A stretch of DNA of 64,000 nt, taken from assembly GCF_009739905.1 (NCBI RefSeq), contig NZ_CP034279.1:5704001-5768000 (forward strand). The letters are read 5' to 3'. The position numbers and the translations under genes were made by a program. Position 1 is the stretch's first letter. The number at the start of each line of letters is the position of its first letter. The notes under the pieces are model-generated. The model made no database searches, was not told the DNA's origin, and was given only the letters and a program-made list of their open reading frames with translations. The DNA is from Streptomyces ficellus (lineage in GTDB: Bacteria > Actinomycetota > Actinomycetes > Streptomycetales > Streptomycetaceae). Shown here in pieces: positions 7,941 to 15,543 of the stretch.

Positions 7941-8984
7941 ATGGAAACCCCTCTCGGCGGCGACGAGTTCGCGCCCCGCACGACGTACCTGAACACCTCC
8001 AAGTGCGGGCTGCTGCCCCGCCGCACGGTCGCCGCGGTGACCGCGCTGGCGGAGGGACTGGCCGCGGGGACGACGGGCGGGTCGGGGAGTTTCGCGGTCG
8101 TGGACCGCGCCCGCGGCGGGTTCGCCCGGTTGGCGGGCGTGGGGCCCGACCGGGTCGCCGTGGGCAGTTCGGTGGCCGTGCACGTGGGACTGGTGGCGAG
8201 TTCGCTGCCGCCCGGGGCGGAAGTCCTCTTCGTCGAGGGCGACTTCGGCTCGCTGATCACGCCGTTCGCGGTGCGCGGCGACCTGAAGACGCGGTTCGTG
8301 CCGCTGGACGACCTGGCGGACGCGGTACGGCCGGGGACGGCGCTCGTCGCCTTCTCGTCCGTACAGTCGGCGGACGGCCGCGTGGCCGACATGGCGGCGG
8401 TACGGGGGGCGGCGGCCGCCCATGGAGCCCGTACGCTCCTGGACGCCACCCAGTCGGCGGGGTGGCTGCCGCTGGACGCCGGGGCGTACGACTACACCGT
8501 GACCGGTGGCTTCAAGTTCCTGATGTGCCCGCGGGGCGCCTCGTTCCTGACCGTCACCGAGGAGGCCCAGGAGTCGCTGGTGCCCGTCCACGCGGGCTGG
8601 ATCGCGGCCGAGGACCTGGGCGACCCGTACGGCCCGGCGGTCCGGCTCGCCGGCACCGCCCGCCGCTACGACGAGCCGCCCGGCTTCCTCGCGTACCACG
8701 GCGCCGAGCGGTCCCTGGCGCTGCTCGGCGAGATCGGCGTGGACGCCGTGCACGCCCACGCCACGGCGCTCGCCGCCCGCTTCCGGGACGGCCTGGTCCG
8801 GCTCGGCCACCGGCCGGTGCCCGGCGACTCGGCCGTGGTCGCCGTCCCGGGGCTGGGCGGGCGCCAGGCCGAGCTGGCGGCGGCGGGGGTCGTCGTCTCC
8901 GCCCCCGCCGGCAACCTCCGGGCCGCCTTCCACCTCTACAACTCGGCCGCCGACGTGGACCGGGCGCTCGACGTGCTGTCCTGA
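7941..8984 (+). CDS. Aminotransferase class V-fold PLP enzyme
   Basis: A 347-residue PLP enzyme of the cysteine desulfurase/isopenicillin N epimerase/kynureninase-like fold. The cofactor-binding Asp is in TLLDATQSAGWLPLD, and the Schiff-base Lys is in VTGGFKFLMCPRG. The N-terminus YLNTSKCGLLPRRTVAAV matches this group. The catalytic Cys loop of desulfurases is not seen, so an epimerase, lyase or aminotransferase role is more likely. Its last codons overlap, on the opposite strand, the open frame of a truncated MarR-like remnant. Confidence 0.8.
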   Translation: METPLGGDEFAPRTTYLNTSKCGLLPRRTVAAVTALAEGLAAGTTGGSGSFAVVDRARGGFARLAGVGPDRVAVGSSVAVHVGLVASSLPPGAEVLFVEGDFGSLITPFAVRGDLKTRFVPLDDLADAVRPGTALVAFSSVQSADGRVADMAAVRGAAAAHGARTLLDATQSAGWLPLDAGAYDYTVTGGFKFLMCPRGASFLTVTEEAQESLVPVHAGWIAAEDLGDPYGPAVRLAGTARRYDEPPGFLAYHGAERSLALLGEIGVDAVHAHATALAARFRDGLVRLGHRPVPGDSAVVAVPGLGGRQAELAAAGVVVSAPAGNLRAAFHLYNSAADVDRALDVLS

Positions 8985-8993
8985 CCGTCCGGC

Positions 8994-9090
8994 GCCCCGG
9001 GGCAGCCCGGCGCCTCCTTGCACAGGTTGGCCTCGATCCTGCCCAGCAGCCGTCCCAGCTCGGCGCGTTCGTCGGGCCCCACCAGCGCCG
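8994..9090 (-). pseudogene. C-terminal stump of a MarR-type regulator
   Basis: On the minus strand the frame reads LVGPDERAELGRLLGRIEAN then LCKEAPGCPG, which looks like the last helices of a MarR/HTH regulator (dimerisation helix ending in a Cys-containing tail). No start codon or winged-helix region precedes it: the frame abuts directly on the oxidoreductase stump at about 9090. The frame stays open into the aminotransferase gene, so the original stop may be lost. Assignment from motif resemblance only. Confidence 0.4.
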
Positions 9091-9290
9091 GGGACCTCAC
9101 CCTCATCGAGGGCCGCACGGCCGACCTCGTGGCGTTCGGCGCCCTGTTCCTCGCCAACCCTGACCTGCCGGCCCGCCTCAAGGCCGGCGGCCCGTACAAC
9201 ACGCCGGACACCGCCACCTTCTACGGCGGCGACCACCGCGGCTACACGGACTACCCCGGGCTGACCGGCCCCCCGGCCCTGACCGGCTGA
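9091..9290 (+). pseudogene. C-terminal stump of an Old Yellow Enzyme (alkene reductase)
   Basis: The frame encodes LIEGRTADLVAFGALFLANP, then DLPARLKAGGPYNTPDTATF and YGGDHRGYTDYP. This is the C-terminus of NemA/XenA-type flavin alkene reductases (the strand after the FMN phosphate site and the final YTDYP motif). About 290 N-terminal residues, including the barrel and active site, are missing. The upstream part of the same frame is antisense to the MarR-like stump. The two stumps are arranged as the ends of a divergent regulator/reductase pair whose centre has been deleted. Confidence 0.7.
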
Positions 9291-9355
9291 CAGGGGGCCG
9301 GCTGGCATGCGGCCGGCTGACATGGCGCCCTGCTCACCGGCCGTCCGGACGCCGC

Positions 9356-9387
9356 GAGGGGCGGGACCGCATCCGGTCCCGCCCCTC
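9356..9387 (-). terminator. Strong hairpin terminator of ectABCD
   Basis: Perfect 14-bp arms (GAGGGGCGGGACCG and its complement) around a CATC loop lie 20 bp beyond the ectD stop codon. It could also stop transcription arriving from the left. Confidence 0.75.
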
Positions 9388-9407
9388 CGCGCCCGTGGTG
9401 CGCCGGC

Positions 9408-10304
9408 TCACCCCACCGGGGTGAAGTCCCGCGCCCCGATGAACTCCGGCCGCCGGACCGGGGCCGCGAACGGTTCCACCGCCGTGTTCTCCACGCTGTT
9501 GAACACGATGAACACGTTGCTGCGCGGATACGGGGTGATGTTGTCCCCGGAGCCGTGCATGGCGTTGCAGTCGAACCAGGTCGCCGAGCCGGCCTTGCCG
9601 GTGAACAGCCGGATGCCGTGCGCGTCCGCGAACTTCGTCAGCGCCTCGTCCGACGGGGTGCCCGCGTCCTGCATCTGGAGGGACTTCTTGTAGTTGTCCT
9701 TCGGCGTCTCGCCCGCGCAGCCCAGGAACGTCCGGTGCGACCCCGGCATGATCATCAGGCCGCCGTTGGTGTCGAGGTTCTCGGTCAGCGCGATCGACAC
9801 GGACACGGTCCGCATCCGCGGAAGCCCGTCCTCCGCGTGCCAGGTCTCGAAGTCCGAGTGCCAGTAGAAGCCCGAGGCGCCGAAGCCCGGCTTCACGTTG
9901 ATCCGCGACTGGTGGACGTACACGTCCGAGCCGAGGATCTCGCGCGCCCGGCCCACCACGCGCTCGTCGCGCACCAGCCGCGCGAAGACGTCGCTGATCC
10001 GGTGGACCTCGAAGACCGACCGCACGTCCTGCGACTGCGGCTCGATGATCGAGCGCTCGTCGGCACGGACCGCCGGGTCGCGGACCAGCCGCTCCAGCTC
10101 GTCGCGGTAGACGGTGACCTCGTCCGGCGTGATCAGCTGGTCGACTGCCAGGAAGCCGTCACGCTCGAAGGACTGGAGCTCCGGCGACGTCGCGGGACCC
10201 CAGACGACCGGGTCCTGGCGCGGGGTGACGATCTCGGAGGCGCCTCGGGTGGGGTACAGGTCCCGCACGGCGGTCGTGGGGGTGGCGGTGGTGGTCGTGG
10301 TCAT
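9408..10304 (-). CDS. ectD: Ectoine hydroxylase
   Basis: A 298-residue Fe(II)/2-oxoglutarate dioxygenase that converts ectoine to 5-hydroxyectoine. The iron ligands are visible: His and Asp in FYWHSDFETWHAEDGLPRMR and the second His in CNAMHGSGDNITPYPRSN. The flanking residues (QSRINVKPGFGASGFYWHSD) match the EctD signature that distinguishes it from PhyH-like relatives. A Thr-rich start (MTTTTTATPTT) precedes the conserved core. It lies three bases after the ectC stop and is the last gene of the operon, ending at a strong hairpin. Hydroxyectoine is a compatible solute for osmotic and heat stress. Confidence 0.96.
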   Translation of the reverse strand: MTTTTTATPTTAVRDLYPTRGASEIVTPRQDPVVWGPATSPELQSFERDGFLAVDQLITPDEVTVYRDELERLVRDPAVRADERSIIEPQSQDVRSVFEVHRISDVFARLVRDERVVGRAREILGSDVYVHQSRINVKPGFGASGFYWHSDFETWHAEDGLPRMRTVSVSIALTENLDTNGGLMIMPGSHRTFLGCAGETPKDNYKKSLQMQDAGTPSDEALTKFADAHGIRLFTGKAGSATWFDCNAMHGSGDNITPYPRSNVFIVFNSVENTAVEPFAAPVRRPEFIGARDFTPVG

Positions 10305-10307
10305 GAT

Positions 10308-10706
10308 TCAGCCCTCCTCCGTGAGCAGCGGGTAGACACCGTTCTCGTCGTGGTCCTCCCGCCCGGTGACAGGAGGGTTGAAGACGCACACGCACCGGAA
10401 GTCGGTCTTCGGGCGCATGGTGTGGCGCTCGTGGCCGTCGAGCAGGTACATGGTGCCCGGCTCGATCCAGTGCGTCTCGCCCGTCTCGTCGTTGGTCAGC
10501 TCGGCCTCGCCCTCCACGCAGAGCACGGCCTCGATGTGGTTGGCGTACCACATGGACGTCTCGGTCCCCGCGTACAGCACGGTCTCGTGCAGGGAGAAGC
10601 CGACCTTCTCCTTGGCGAGGACGATGCGCTTGGACTCCCACGTGCCGGAGGCGGCCTTGACGTGGCGGTCGGTGTTCTCGATGTCCTTGAACGATCGGAC
10701 GATCAC
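10308..10706 (-). CDS. ectC: Ectoine synthase
   Basis: A 132-residue cupin that cyclises N-gamma-acetyl-diaminobutyrate to ectoine. It has the characteristic start IVRSFKDIENTDRHVKA, the core TSMWYANHIEAVLCVEGEAE and the metal-binding C-terminal region LLDGHERHTMRPKTDFRCVC. The length fits EctC (about 130 residues). The start is a GTG (positions 10706-10704) with GAAAGGAAG before it. It lies 32 bp after ectB and three bases before ectD, so all are expected on one transcript. Confidence 0.97.
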   Translation of the reverse strand: MIVRSFKDIENTDRHVKAASGTWESKRIVLAKEKVGFSLHETVLYAGTETSMWYANHIEAVLCVEGEAELTNDETGETHWIEPGTMYLLDGHERHTMRPKTDFRCVCVFNPPVTGREDHDENGVYPLLTEEG

Positions 10707-10738
10707 GGTGGTGCAACTTCCTTTCGTAGCGGAGGGAC

Positions 10739-12007
10739 TCAGGCGGTCTCGCGGACCGCGCGGGCCAGCGTCCGCAGTCCCTCGTCCAGCTCGTCGGGCG
10801 TGATGGTCAGCGACGGCAGCAGCTTGACGACCTCGCTCTGCGGGCCGGAGGTCTCGACGAGGAGCCCCAGCTCGAAGGCGCGGGCGCAGACCGCCGTGGC
10901 GCGGGACTTGTCGGTGAACTCCATGCCCCAGACCAGGCCGCGGCCCCGGAAGTGGGCGCCGTAGGCGGAGTTCTCGTCGCAGATGGCGAGCAGCGCCTGC
11001 TCGACCTGCTCGCCGCGCGCGATGGTCTGCTTCTCCATCTGGCCGTCCGCCCAGTAGGTGTCCAGCGCGGCGGTGGCGGTGACGAAGGCCGGGTTGTTGC
11101 CGCGGAAGGTGCCGTTGTGCTCACCCGGGCCCCACACGTCGAGCTCCGGCATGAACAGGCACAGCGACATCGGCAGGCCGTACCCGCTGATGGACTTCGA
11201 CAGGGTGACGATGTCGGGGGTGATGCCCGCCTCCTCGAAGGAGAAGAAGGCACCGGTACGGCCGCAGCCCATCTGGATGTCGTCGACGATCAGCAGCATG
11301 TCCTGCCGGTCGCACAGTTCCCGCAGCGCGCGCAGCCACTCGGGCCGGGCCACGTTGATGCCGCCCTCGCCCTGCACGGTCTCGACGATCACGGCGGCCG
11401 GCTTGTTCAGCCCGGAACCCTGGTCCTCCAGGAGGCGCTCGAACCACAGGAAGTCCGGGACCTGGCCGTCGAGGTAGTTGTCGAACGGCATCGGGGTGCC
11501 GTGCACCAGCGGGATGCCGGCGCCGGCGCGCTTGAACGCGTTGCCGGTCACGGCCAGCGAGCCCAGCGACATGCCGTGGAAGGCGTTGGTGAACGACACG
11601 ATCGACTCGCGTCCCTTCACCTTCCGGGCCAGCTTCAGCGCGGCCTCCACGGCGTTGGTGCCCGTCGGGCCGGGGAACATGACCTTGTACGGCAGGTCGC
11701 GCGGCCGCAGGATCACGTTCTGGAACGACTCCAGGAACGCGCGTTTCGCGGTCGTCGCCATGTCCAGGCCGTGGGTGATGCCGTCGCGCTCGAGGTAGTC
11801 GAGCAGGGCGCGTTTCAGTACGGGGTTGTTGTGCCCGTAGTTGAGTGAGCCGGCACCGGCGAAGAAGTCGAGGTAGGTGTGGCCGTCCTCGTCCGTGAGG
11901 CGTGCGCCCTGCGCGCGGTCGAAGACGGCGGGCCAGCCGCGGCAGTAGCTGCGCACCTCCGACTCCACGGTCTCGAAGACGCTCAGGGCGGGCGGGGTGA
12001 TGGTCAC
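10739..12007 (-). CDS. ectB: Diaminobutyrate-2-oxoglutarate transaminase
   Basis: A 422-residue class III PLP aminotransferase that makes L-2,4-diaminobutyrate from aspartate semialdehyde and glutamate, the first ectoine-specific step. Visible are the PLP phosphate loop GPTGTNAVEAALKLARKVKG, the cofactor Asp in LLIVDDIQMGCGRTG and the Schiff-base Lys in IVTLSKSISGYGLPMS. A 151-bp gap rich in repeats separates it from ectA, larger than the other gaps of this operon; an internal promoter there cannot be excluded. Confidence 0.97.
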   Translation of the reverse strand: MTITPPALSVFETVESEVRSYCRGWPAVFDRAQGARLTDEDGHTYLDFFAGAGSLNYGHNNPVLKRALLDYLERDGITHGLDMATTAKRAFLESFQNVILRPRDLPYKVMFPGPTGTNAVEAALKLARKVKGRESIVSFTNAFHGMSLGSLAVTGNAFKRAGAGIPLVHGTPMPFDNYLDGQVPDFLWFERLLEDQGSGLNKPAAVIVETVQGEGGINVARPEWLRALRELCDRQDMLLIVDDIQMGCGRTGAFFSFEEAGITPDIVTLSKSISGYGLPMSLCLFMPELDVWGPGEHNGTFRGNNPAFVTATAALDTYWADGQMEKQTIARGEQVEQALLAICDENSAYGAHFRGRGLVWGMEFTDKSRATAVCARAFELGLLVETSGPQSEVVKLLPSLTITPDELDEGLRTLARAVRETA

Positions 12008-12102
12008 GGCGGTTCGTCTCCTCGTGGGGGTGTCTCGGACGTGCGGTCGGCGTGCGGGTCGGGCGTGCGGGTCGGCGAGCGGGTGCGCCCGGACGAAGGG
12101 GC

Positions 12103-12171
12103 GCGCTCAGCCGATCGGTGTTCGGACGCCCGAGCGGGGTGTTCGGGCGAACGGTGCGCTCAGACGATCGG
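12103..12171. repeat. Echo of the ectA 3' end in the ectA-ectB gap
   Basis: GCGCTCAGACGATCGG (12156-12171) contains the ectA stop codon. It reappears with one change at 12103-12118. Between and beside the copies are further short GTGCGGGTCG and GTTCGG motifs, so the 150-bp gap looks built by small duplications. No gene is visible in the gap. Confidence 0.6.
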
Positions 12172-12705
12172 GCTGATGCGGTAGAGCACCTCGGGCTCGT
12201 GCGTCCCCTCGGGGAACAGCCCTCCGTCGAAGAGGACCTCTCGCTCCAGGGACGCGCCCCGGCGCTCCGCGTAGGAGGTGAAGAGCCGGTCGGACGCGGT
12301 GTTGTCCGGCGTGATCGTGGTCTCCACGGTGTGGACGCCCGATCCGGCGACGCGCGCGGTCAGCGCGTCCAGCAGCACACCGGCGAGCCCCTGCCCACGG
12401 TGCGCCCGGTCCACGGCCACCTGCCAGACGACGAGCGTCTGCGGGCTCTGCGGCCTGATGTAGCCCGTGACGAACGCGATCGGCTCCCCGTCGGCGCCGC
12501 GCGCCACCAGGGACGTGGCGGCGAAGTCGCGGCACCACAGCAAATAGCTGTACGAGGAGTTGAGGTCCAGGACCTCGGAGTCACGGGCTATGCGCCATAT
12601 CGCGGCTCCGTCCTCCACTCGCGGGCTGTCGATACCGATGGCCGGGGCGGCCTGTCGGTCGAATTCGTTTCGGGCACCTGCAAGGTCGGCTTGTGCGGCG
12701 GTCAT
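12160..12705 (-). CDS. ectA: Diaminobutyrate acetyltransferase
   Basis: A 181-residue GNAT enzyme acetylating the gamma-amino group of diaminobutyrate with acetyl-CoA, the second step of ectoine synthesis. The acetyl-CoA motif is VAVDRAHRGQGLAGVLLDAL, and the EctA-specific stretch LNSSYSYLLWCRDFAATSLV precedes it. ITPDNTASDRLFTSYAERRG is the usual C-terminal region. The ATG at 12705 gives the normal length. It is the first gene of ectABCD and has an AT-rich upstream region with a perfect 17-bp palindrome. Confidence 0.96.
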   Translation of the reverse strand: MTAAQADLAGARNEFDRQAAPAIGIDSPRVEDGAAIWRIARDSEVLDLNSSYSYLLWCRDFAATSLVARGADGEPIAFVTGYIRPQSPQTLVVWQVAVDRAHRGQGLAGVLLDALTARVAGSGVHTVETTITPDNTASDRLFTSYAERRGASLEREVLFDGGLFPEGTHEPEVLYRISPIV

Positions 12706-13282
12706 GCGGATTGAACTTACCCAGCAATTTCTGAAATTGCATCGGGGTGAGGGGTTGGGTGACGGCCTGACCTGTGTTATCGCGCGGGCGCGAACTCATG
12801 CGGGGCTGACCCACCGATCGCCGCTATTTGCCCGGATATTTACTGGCAAAACGGGCGCGATGTGGATTCGGTCACATCCCGCTAAGCGGCTTGACGGGTG
12901 CCCGAATTGCCCGCGACGCCCTTATGAAATCTTTGTGTTTAGGTCCTGGAAAACGGGGCAGAAGAGTGCGGGGAGCTACGCTCCATAAAACACCCGTAGG
13001 TATTCCAGTATCAATGCCGATTCTCAATTCCTGTGAAGTGGACGTCATCTGTGGACGTCATCTCTTTCCCTTACGGCCGGGAGCCCCGCCCGGTTCGCCC
13101 CGTCCCGCGCCCCCCGGCGGGGCGGCGGCACGACCGGATGAGTGATTCGGGCCTCGTCGCCCGTACCTGTGTTTCGACGCCGGGTGTGCGCCGGAATCAC
13201 GTACATGGCGGGAAGAAGCCGCGACCGGGATGCGGTTGACGAGCAGGGTCATCATCAACGGCGATGGGTGGGGGAGCGGGCA
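12706..13282. other. Long intergenic region between ectA and the LysR gene
   Basis: This 577-bp stretch is less GC-rich than its surroundings and has no convincing ORF. Visible elements are the 17-bp palindrome near ectA (12724-12740), AT-rich patches around 12826-12850 and 12920-12955 that could hold promoters, a tandem 13-bp duplication GTGGACGTCATCT (13038-13050 and 13051-13063), and a GC-rich hairpin-forming patch around 13080-13130. An untranslated RNA is possible but unsupported. Confidence 0.5.
12724..12740 (-). promoter_or_regulatory. Perfect palindrome in the ectA promoter
   Basis: GCAATTTCTGAAATTGC has 8-bp arms around a single T. It ends 19 bp upstream of the ectA ATG, a position suited to a repressor. 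An AT-rich palindrome in such GC-rich DNA is unlikely to be chance. A MarR-type ectoine regulator is known in other bacteria, but which protein binds here is unknown. Confidence 0.6.
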
Positions 13283-14380
13283 GTGGAGCTGCGTCAGCTG
13301 GAGTACTTCGTCGCGGTCGCGGAGGAGCTGGGCTTCGCCCGCGCCGCCGAGCGGCTGCAGACCGTCCAGGCCTCGGTGAGCCGGCGGATCGCCGATTTCG
13401 AACGCGAGCTGGGGCTGCGGCTGTTCGACCGCACCAGCCGGTACGTCCGGCTCACCGCCGCCGGCGAGCGGCTGCTGCCCGAGGCCCGCGCCGCGCTCGC
13501 CGCCGCCGCCCGGGTCCGGGACACCGCCGCCGGGATCACCGCGGGAACGGAGGGGCTCGTACGGCTCGGCACCACCCGGGCCTTCGCCGACCGCGTCTAC
13601 CGCACCCTGGACACGCTGGCCGCCCGCCGCCCCGGACTGCGGGTGCGCCTGGAGAGGGCGCCCCAGGAGGCCCGCCTCGCGGCCGTACGCTCCGGGATCT
13701 TCGACGCCGCCCTGGTCCGCACCGTGCGGCGCGCCGACGGCGTGACCCTGCACCCGCTGTGGACCGAGCCCCTGATCGCCGCGCTCCCCGCGGCCCACGC
13801 CGCCGCGCTCGGCCTCGCCGACGACGAGCCCCTGAGCCTCGAACGGCTCGCGCGGCTGCCCCTGCGCCTCGCGCCGCGCGCCGCGAACCCCGCCTTCCAC
13901 GACCTGGTGACCTCAGCGCTCCCGGCCTGGACGCCCGGCCCGCCGTTCACCACCCTCCAGGACACGCTCGCCGAGCTGGCCGCCCACCCCGAACCGTCGT
14001 GGACCGTGTTCTACCCGGTCGGCCCGCTGCCGCCGACCGCCCGGATCACCTTCCGCGTCCTGCCGGGCCTCGCCGTCCCGGTCTCGCTGGCCGTACCGGC
14101 GGGGCGGCCCCTCACCCCGCCCGTACAGGCCCTGCTCGACGCCCTGGCCACCGCCAGCGGCCACGCCCCGGGCGACAACGCCGTAGGCGGCCGAGCGGTG
14201 GACGGCCGCGTCGCGGTGCGCGAGCCCGCCGTGACGGCCAGGGACGCGGCGGTGGCGAGGACGGTCGTGTCGGCGGTCGTCGCGTCCGGGGGCGGCGTCA
14301 CCCCGGGTGCCGCCGTCGCCGCCATGGGCGCCGGCCGCGAGGGCGCCGCCCCCGCCGGGGCGGCCGTCACGCCCACGTGA
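13283..14380 (+). CDS. LysR family transcriptional regulator
   Basis: A 365-residue LTTR. The winged helix-turn-helix occupies residues 1-60 (VELRQLEYFVAVAEELGFAR, QASVSRRIADFERELGLRLF), and the effector-binding domain follows from about residue 88 (TEGLVRLGTTRAFADRVYRT). The GTG at 13283 is chosen because the conserved LRQLEYFVAVAEE motif begins there. Beyond about residue 300 the protein has an unusual Ala/Val/Gly-rich tail without recognisable structure. Its last 37 coding bases and the following seven form a 44-bp direct repeat found again at 16650, suggesting that DNA was inserted at its 3' end. The target is unknown. Confidence 0.88.
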   Translation: MELRQLEYFVAVAEELGFARAAERLQTVQASVSRRIADFERELGLRLFDRTSRYVRLTAAGERLLPEARAALAAAARVRDTAAGITAGTEGLVRLGTTRAFADRVYRTLDTLAARRPGLRVRLERAPQEARLAAVRSGIFDAALVRTVRRADGVTLHPLWTEPLIAALPAAHAAALGLADDEPLSLERLARLPLRLAPRAANPAFHDLVTSALPAWTPGPPFTTLQDTLAELAAHPEPSWTVFYPVGPLPPTARITFRVLPGLAVPVSLAVPAGRPLTPPVQALLDALATASGHAPGDNAVGGRAVDGRVAVREPAVTARDAAVARTVVSAVVASGGGVTPGAAVAAMGAGREGAAPAGAAVTPT

Positions 14381-14387
14381 GCCGTCC
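14344..14387 (+). repeat. 44-bp direct repeat, left copy (covers LysR stop)
   Basis: Identical over 44 bp to 16650-16693. It starts CGCCGCCCCCGCC and ends GAGCCGTCC, and covers the last twelve codons and stop of the LysR gene. Confidence 0.85.
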
Positions 14388-14401
14388 GTCGGGTATGGCC
14401 T

Positions 14402-14422
14402 TGTCCACGAGAACGGACAGCG
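14402..14422 (+). repeat. 21-bp inverted repeat, left arm
   Basis: Begins TGTCCACGAGAACGG. Its exact reverse complement lies at 16560-16580, and similarity continues weakly outward (GGTATGGCC against GGTGGCTC). Confidence 0.8.
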
Positions 14423-14556
14423 GACGTACGGCACTTCGGGAGGCACCCCGCCGCACATGGAAATCGAACTGTCCAGCGGACACGACAGCGGCCGGTACCA
14501 CCCCGGCTTCCTGTGTGGTGGGGGCCGGCGCCGGCCCGGCGGTGGGGGGCGTAGAG

Positions 14557-15405
14557 CTACTCGCGGATCTGGGCGTTCACTGGGGGATGCGTATCGCCGT
14601 TGTCAGCGCCCAGGCCGGCGAGCAGGCGCAGTCCGTCCTCGGCGGGGCTGCCGGGGGGCGCGGACAGCACCAGTAGCTCGATGCCTGATTCATCCGGCAG
14701 CGCGAAGTTCTCCTGGTGCAGTTCCAGCAGTCCGACCAGGGGGTGCTGGTACGCCTTGCGTCCATGTGTGCGGGCGCGCACGTCCGCGCGGGCCCAGAGG
14801 CGGCGGAAGCGTTCACTGCCCATCGCCAGCTCGCCGATGAGTGAGGCCAGGCGGGGATCCTCGGGGTACTTGCCGGCGGCCAGGCGCAGGTGCCCGACCA
14901 CGTCGAGAGTGCACTTCTCCCAGTCCGCGTAGAGGCCCCGCTCGGCTTCCTCGAGGAAGATGTGCCGGGCTGTGTTCAGGCCCGGCAACGGCCGGCCGTA
15001 AAGGAGCCCGGCGAGACGGTTCCCGGCGAGCACGTCCAGCTGGTGGTTCGTGATCAGCGCGGGTGCGTCGGCGACCAGACCGAGGACCCGCAACAGCTCC
15101 GGCCGGACCCGCCCGCCCGGTGCTTTCGCGCGGTGGCGGCGCTGCCGCGCGAGCCGGTGGAGGTGCCCGCGTTCGGTCTCGTCGAGGCCGAGGACGCGGG
15201 CGAGGGCGTCGAGGACCTGCTCGGACGGCTGGGTCGCGCGGCCCTGCTCCAGGCGGACGTAGTAGTCGACGCTGACGCCGGACAGGTGCGCGACCTCTTC
15301 GCGGCGCAGCCCTTCGACCCGGCGGCGGCGGTCGGTGGGGACGCCGGCGGCCGCCGGGTCGACCCGGGAACGCCGCGTCCGCAGGAAACCCGCAAGATCA
15401 TCCAT
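14557..15405 (-). CDS. XRE-family regulator with MmyB-like ligand-binding domain
   Basis: A 282-residue regulator. Residues about 10-85 are a helix-turn-helix of the XRE type with the actinobacterial signature RRVEGLRREEVAHLSGVSVD and YYVRLEQGRATQPSEQVLDA. The remainder (LLRVLGLVADAPALITNHQL onward, with PRLASLIGELAMGSERFRRL) is the MmyB-like domain that binds a fatty acid or similar ligand in studied relatives. It is divergently transcribed from the flavodoxin-fold oxidoreductase with 138 bp between the starts, the usual layout of a repressor and its target. Both genes lie inside the repeat-bounded cassette. Confidence 0.9.
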   Translation of the reverse strand: MDDLAGFLRTRRSRVDPAAAGVPTDRRRRVEGLRREEVAHLSGVSVDYYVRLEQGRATQPSEQVLDALARVLGLDETERGHLHRLARQRRHRAKAPGGRVRPELLRVLGLVADAPALITNHQLDVLAGNRLAGLLYGRPLPGLNTARHIFLEEAERGLYADWEKCTLDVVGHLRLAAGKYPEDPRLASLIGELAMGSERFRRLWARADVRARTHGRKAYQHPLVGLLELHQENFALPDESGIELLVLSAPPGSPAEDGLRLLAGLGADNGDTHPPVNAQIRE

Positions 15406-15543
15406 GTGCTCAGTATGGCCTCGGCTGTGCCCGTGAGGGTGGTCCTGCCGTTACCAGGAAGTCCGGTCCGACGGATGAGGAGCCCCTGAACGCCGGGCGG
15501 CGCGGCGCCCAGGATCGGAGGCATCCGATCCGAAGGAGTTCCC

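Noticed and set aside
9018..9290. Intact small gene of 90 codons
   Set aside because: Only its 3' two-thirds has homology-like sequence (alkene reductase C-terminus); the first part is antisense to the MarR-like stump, so it is a remnant.
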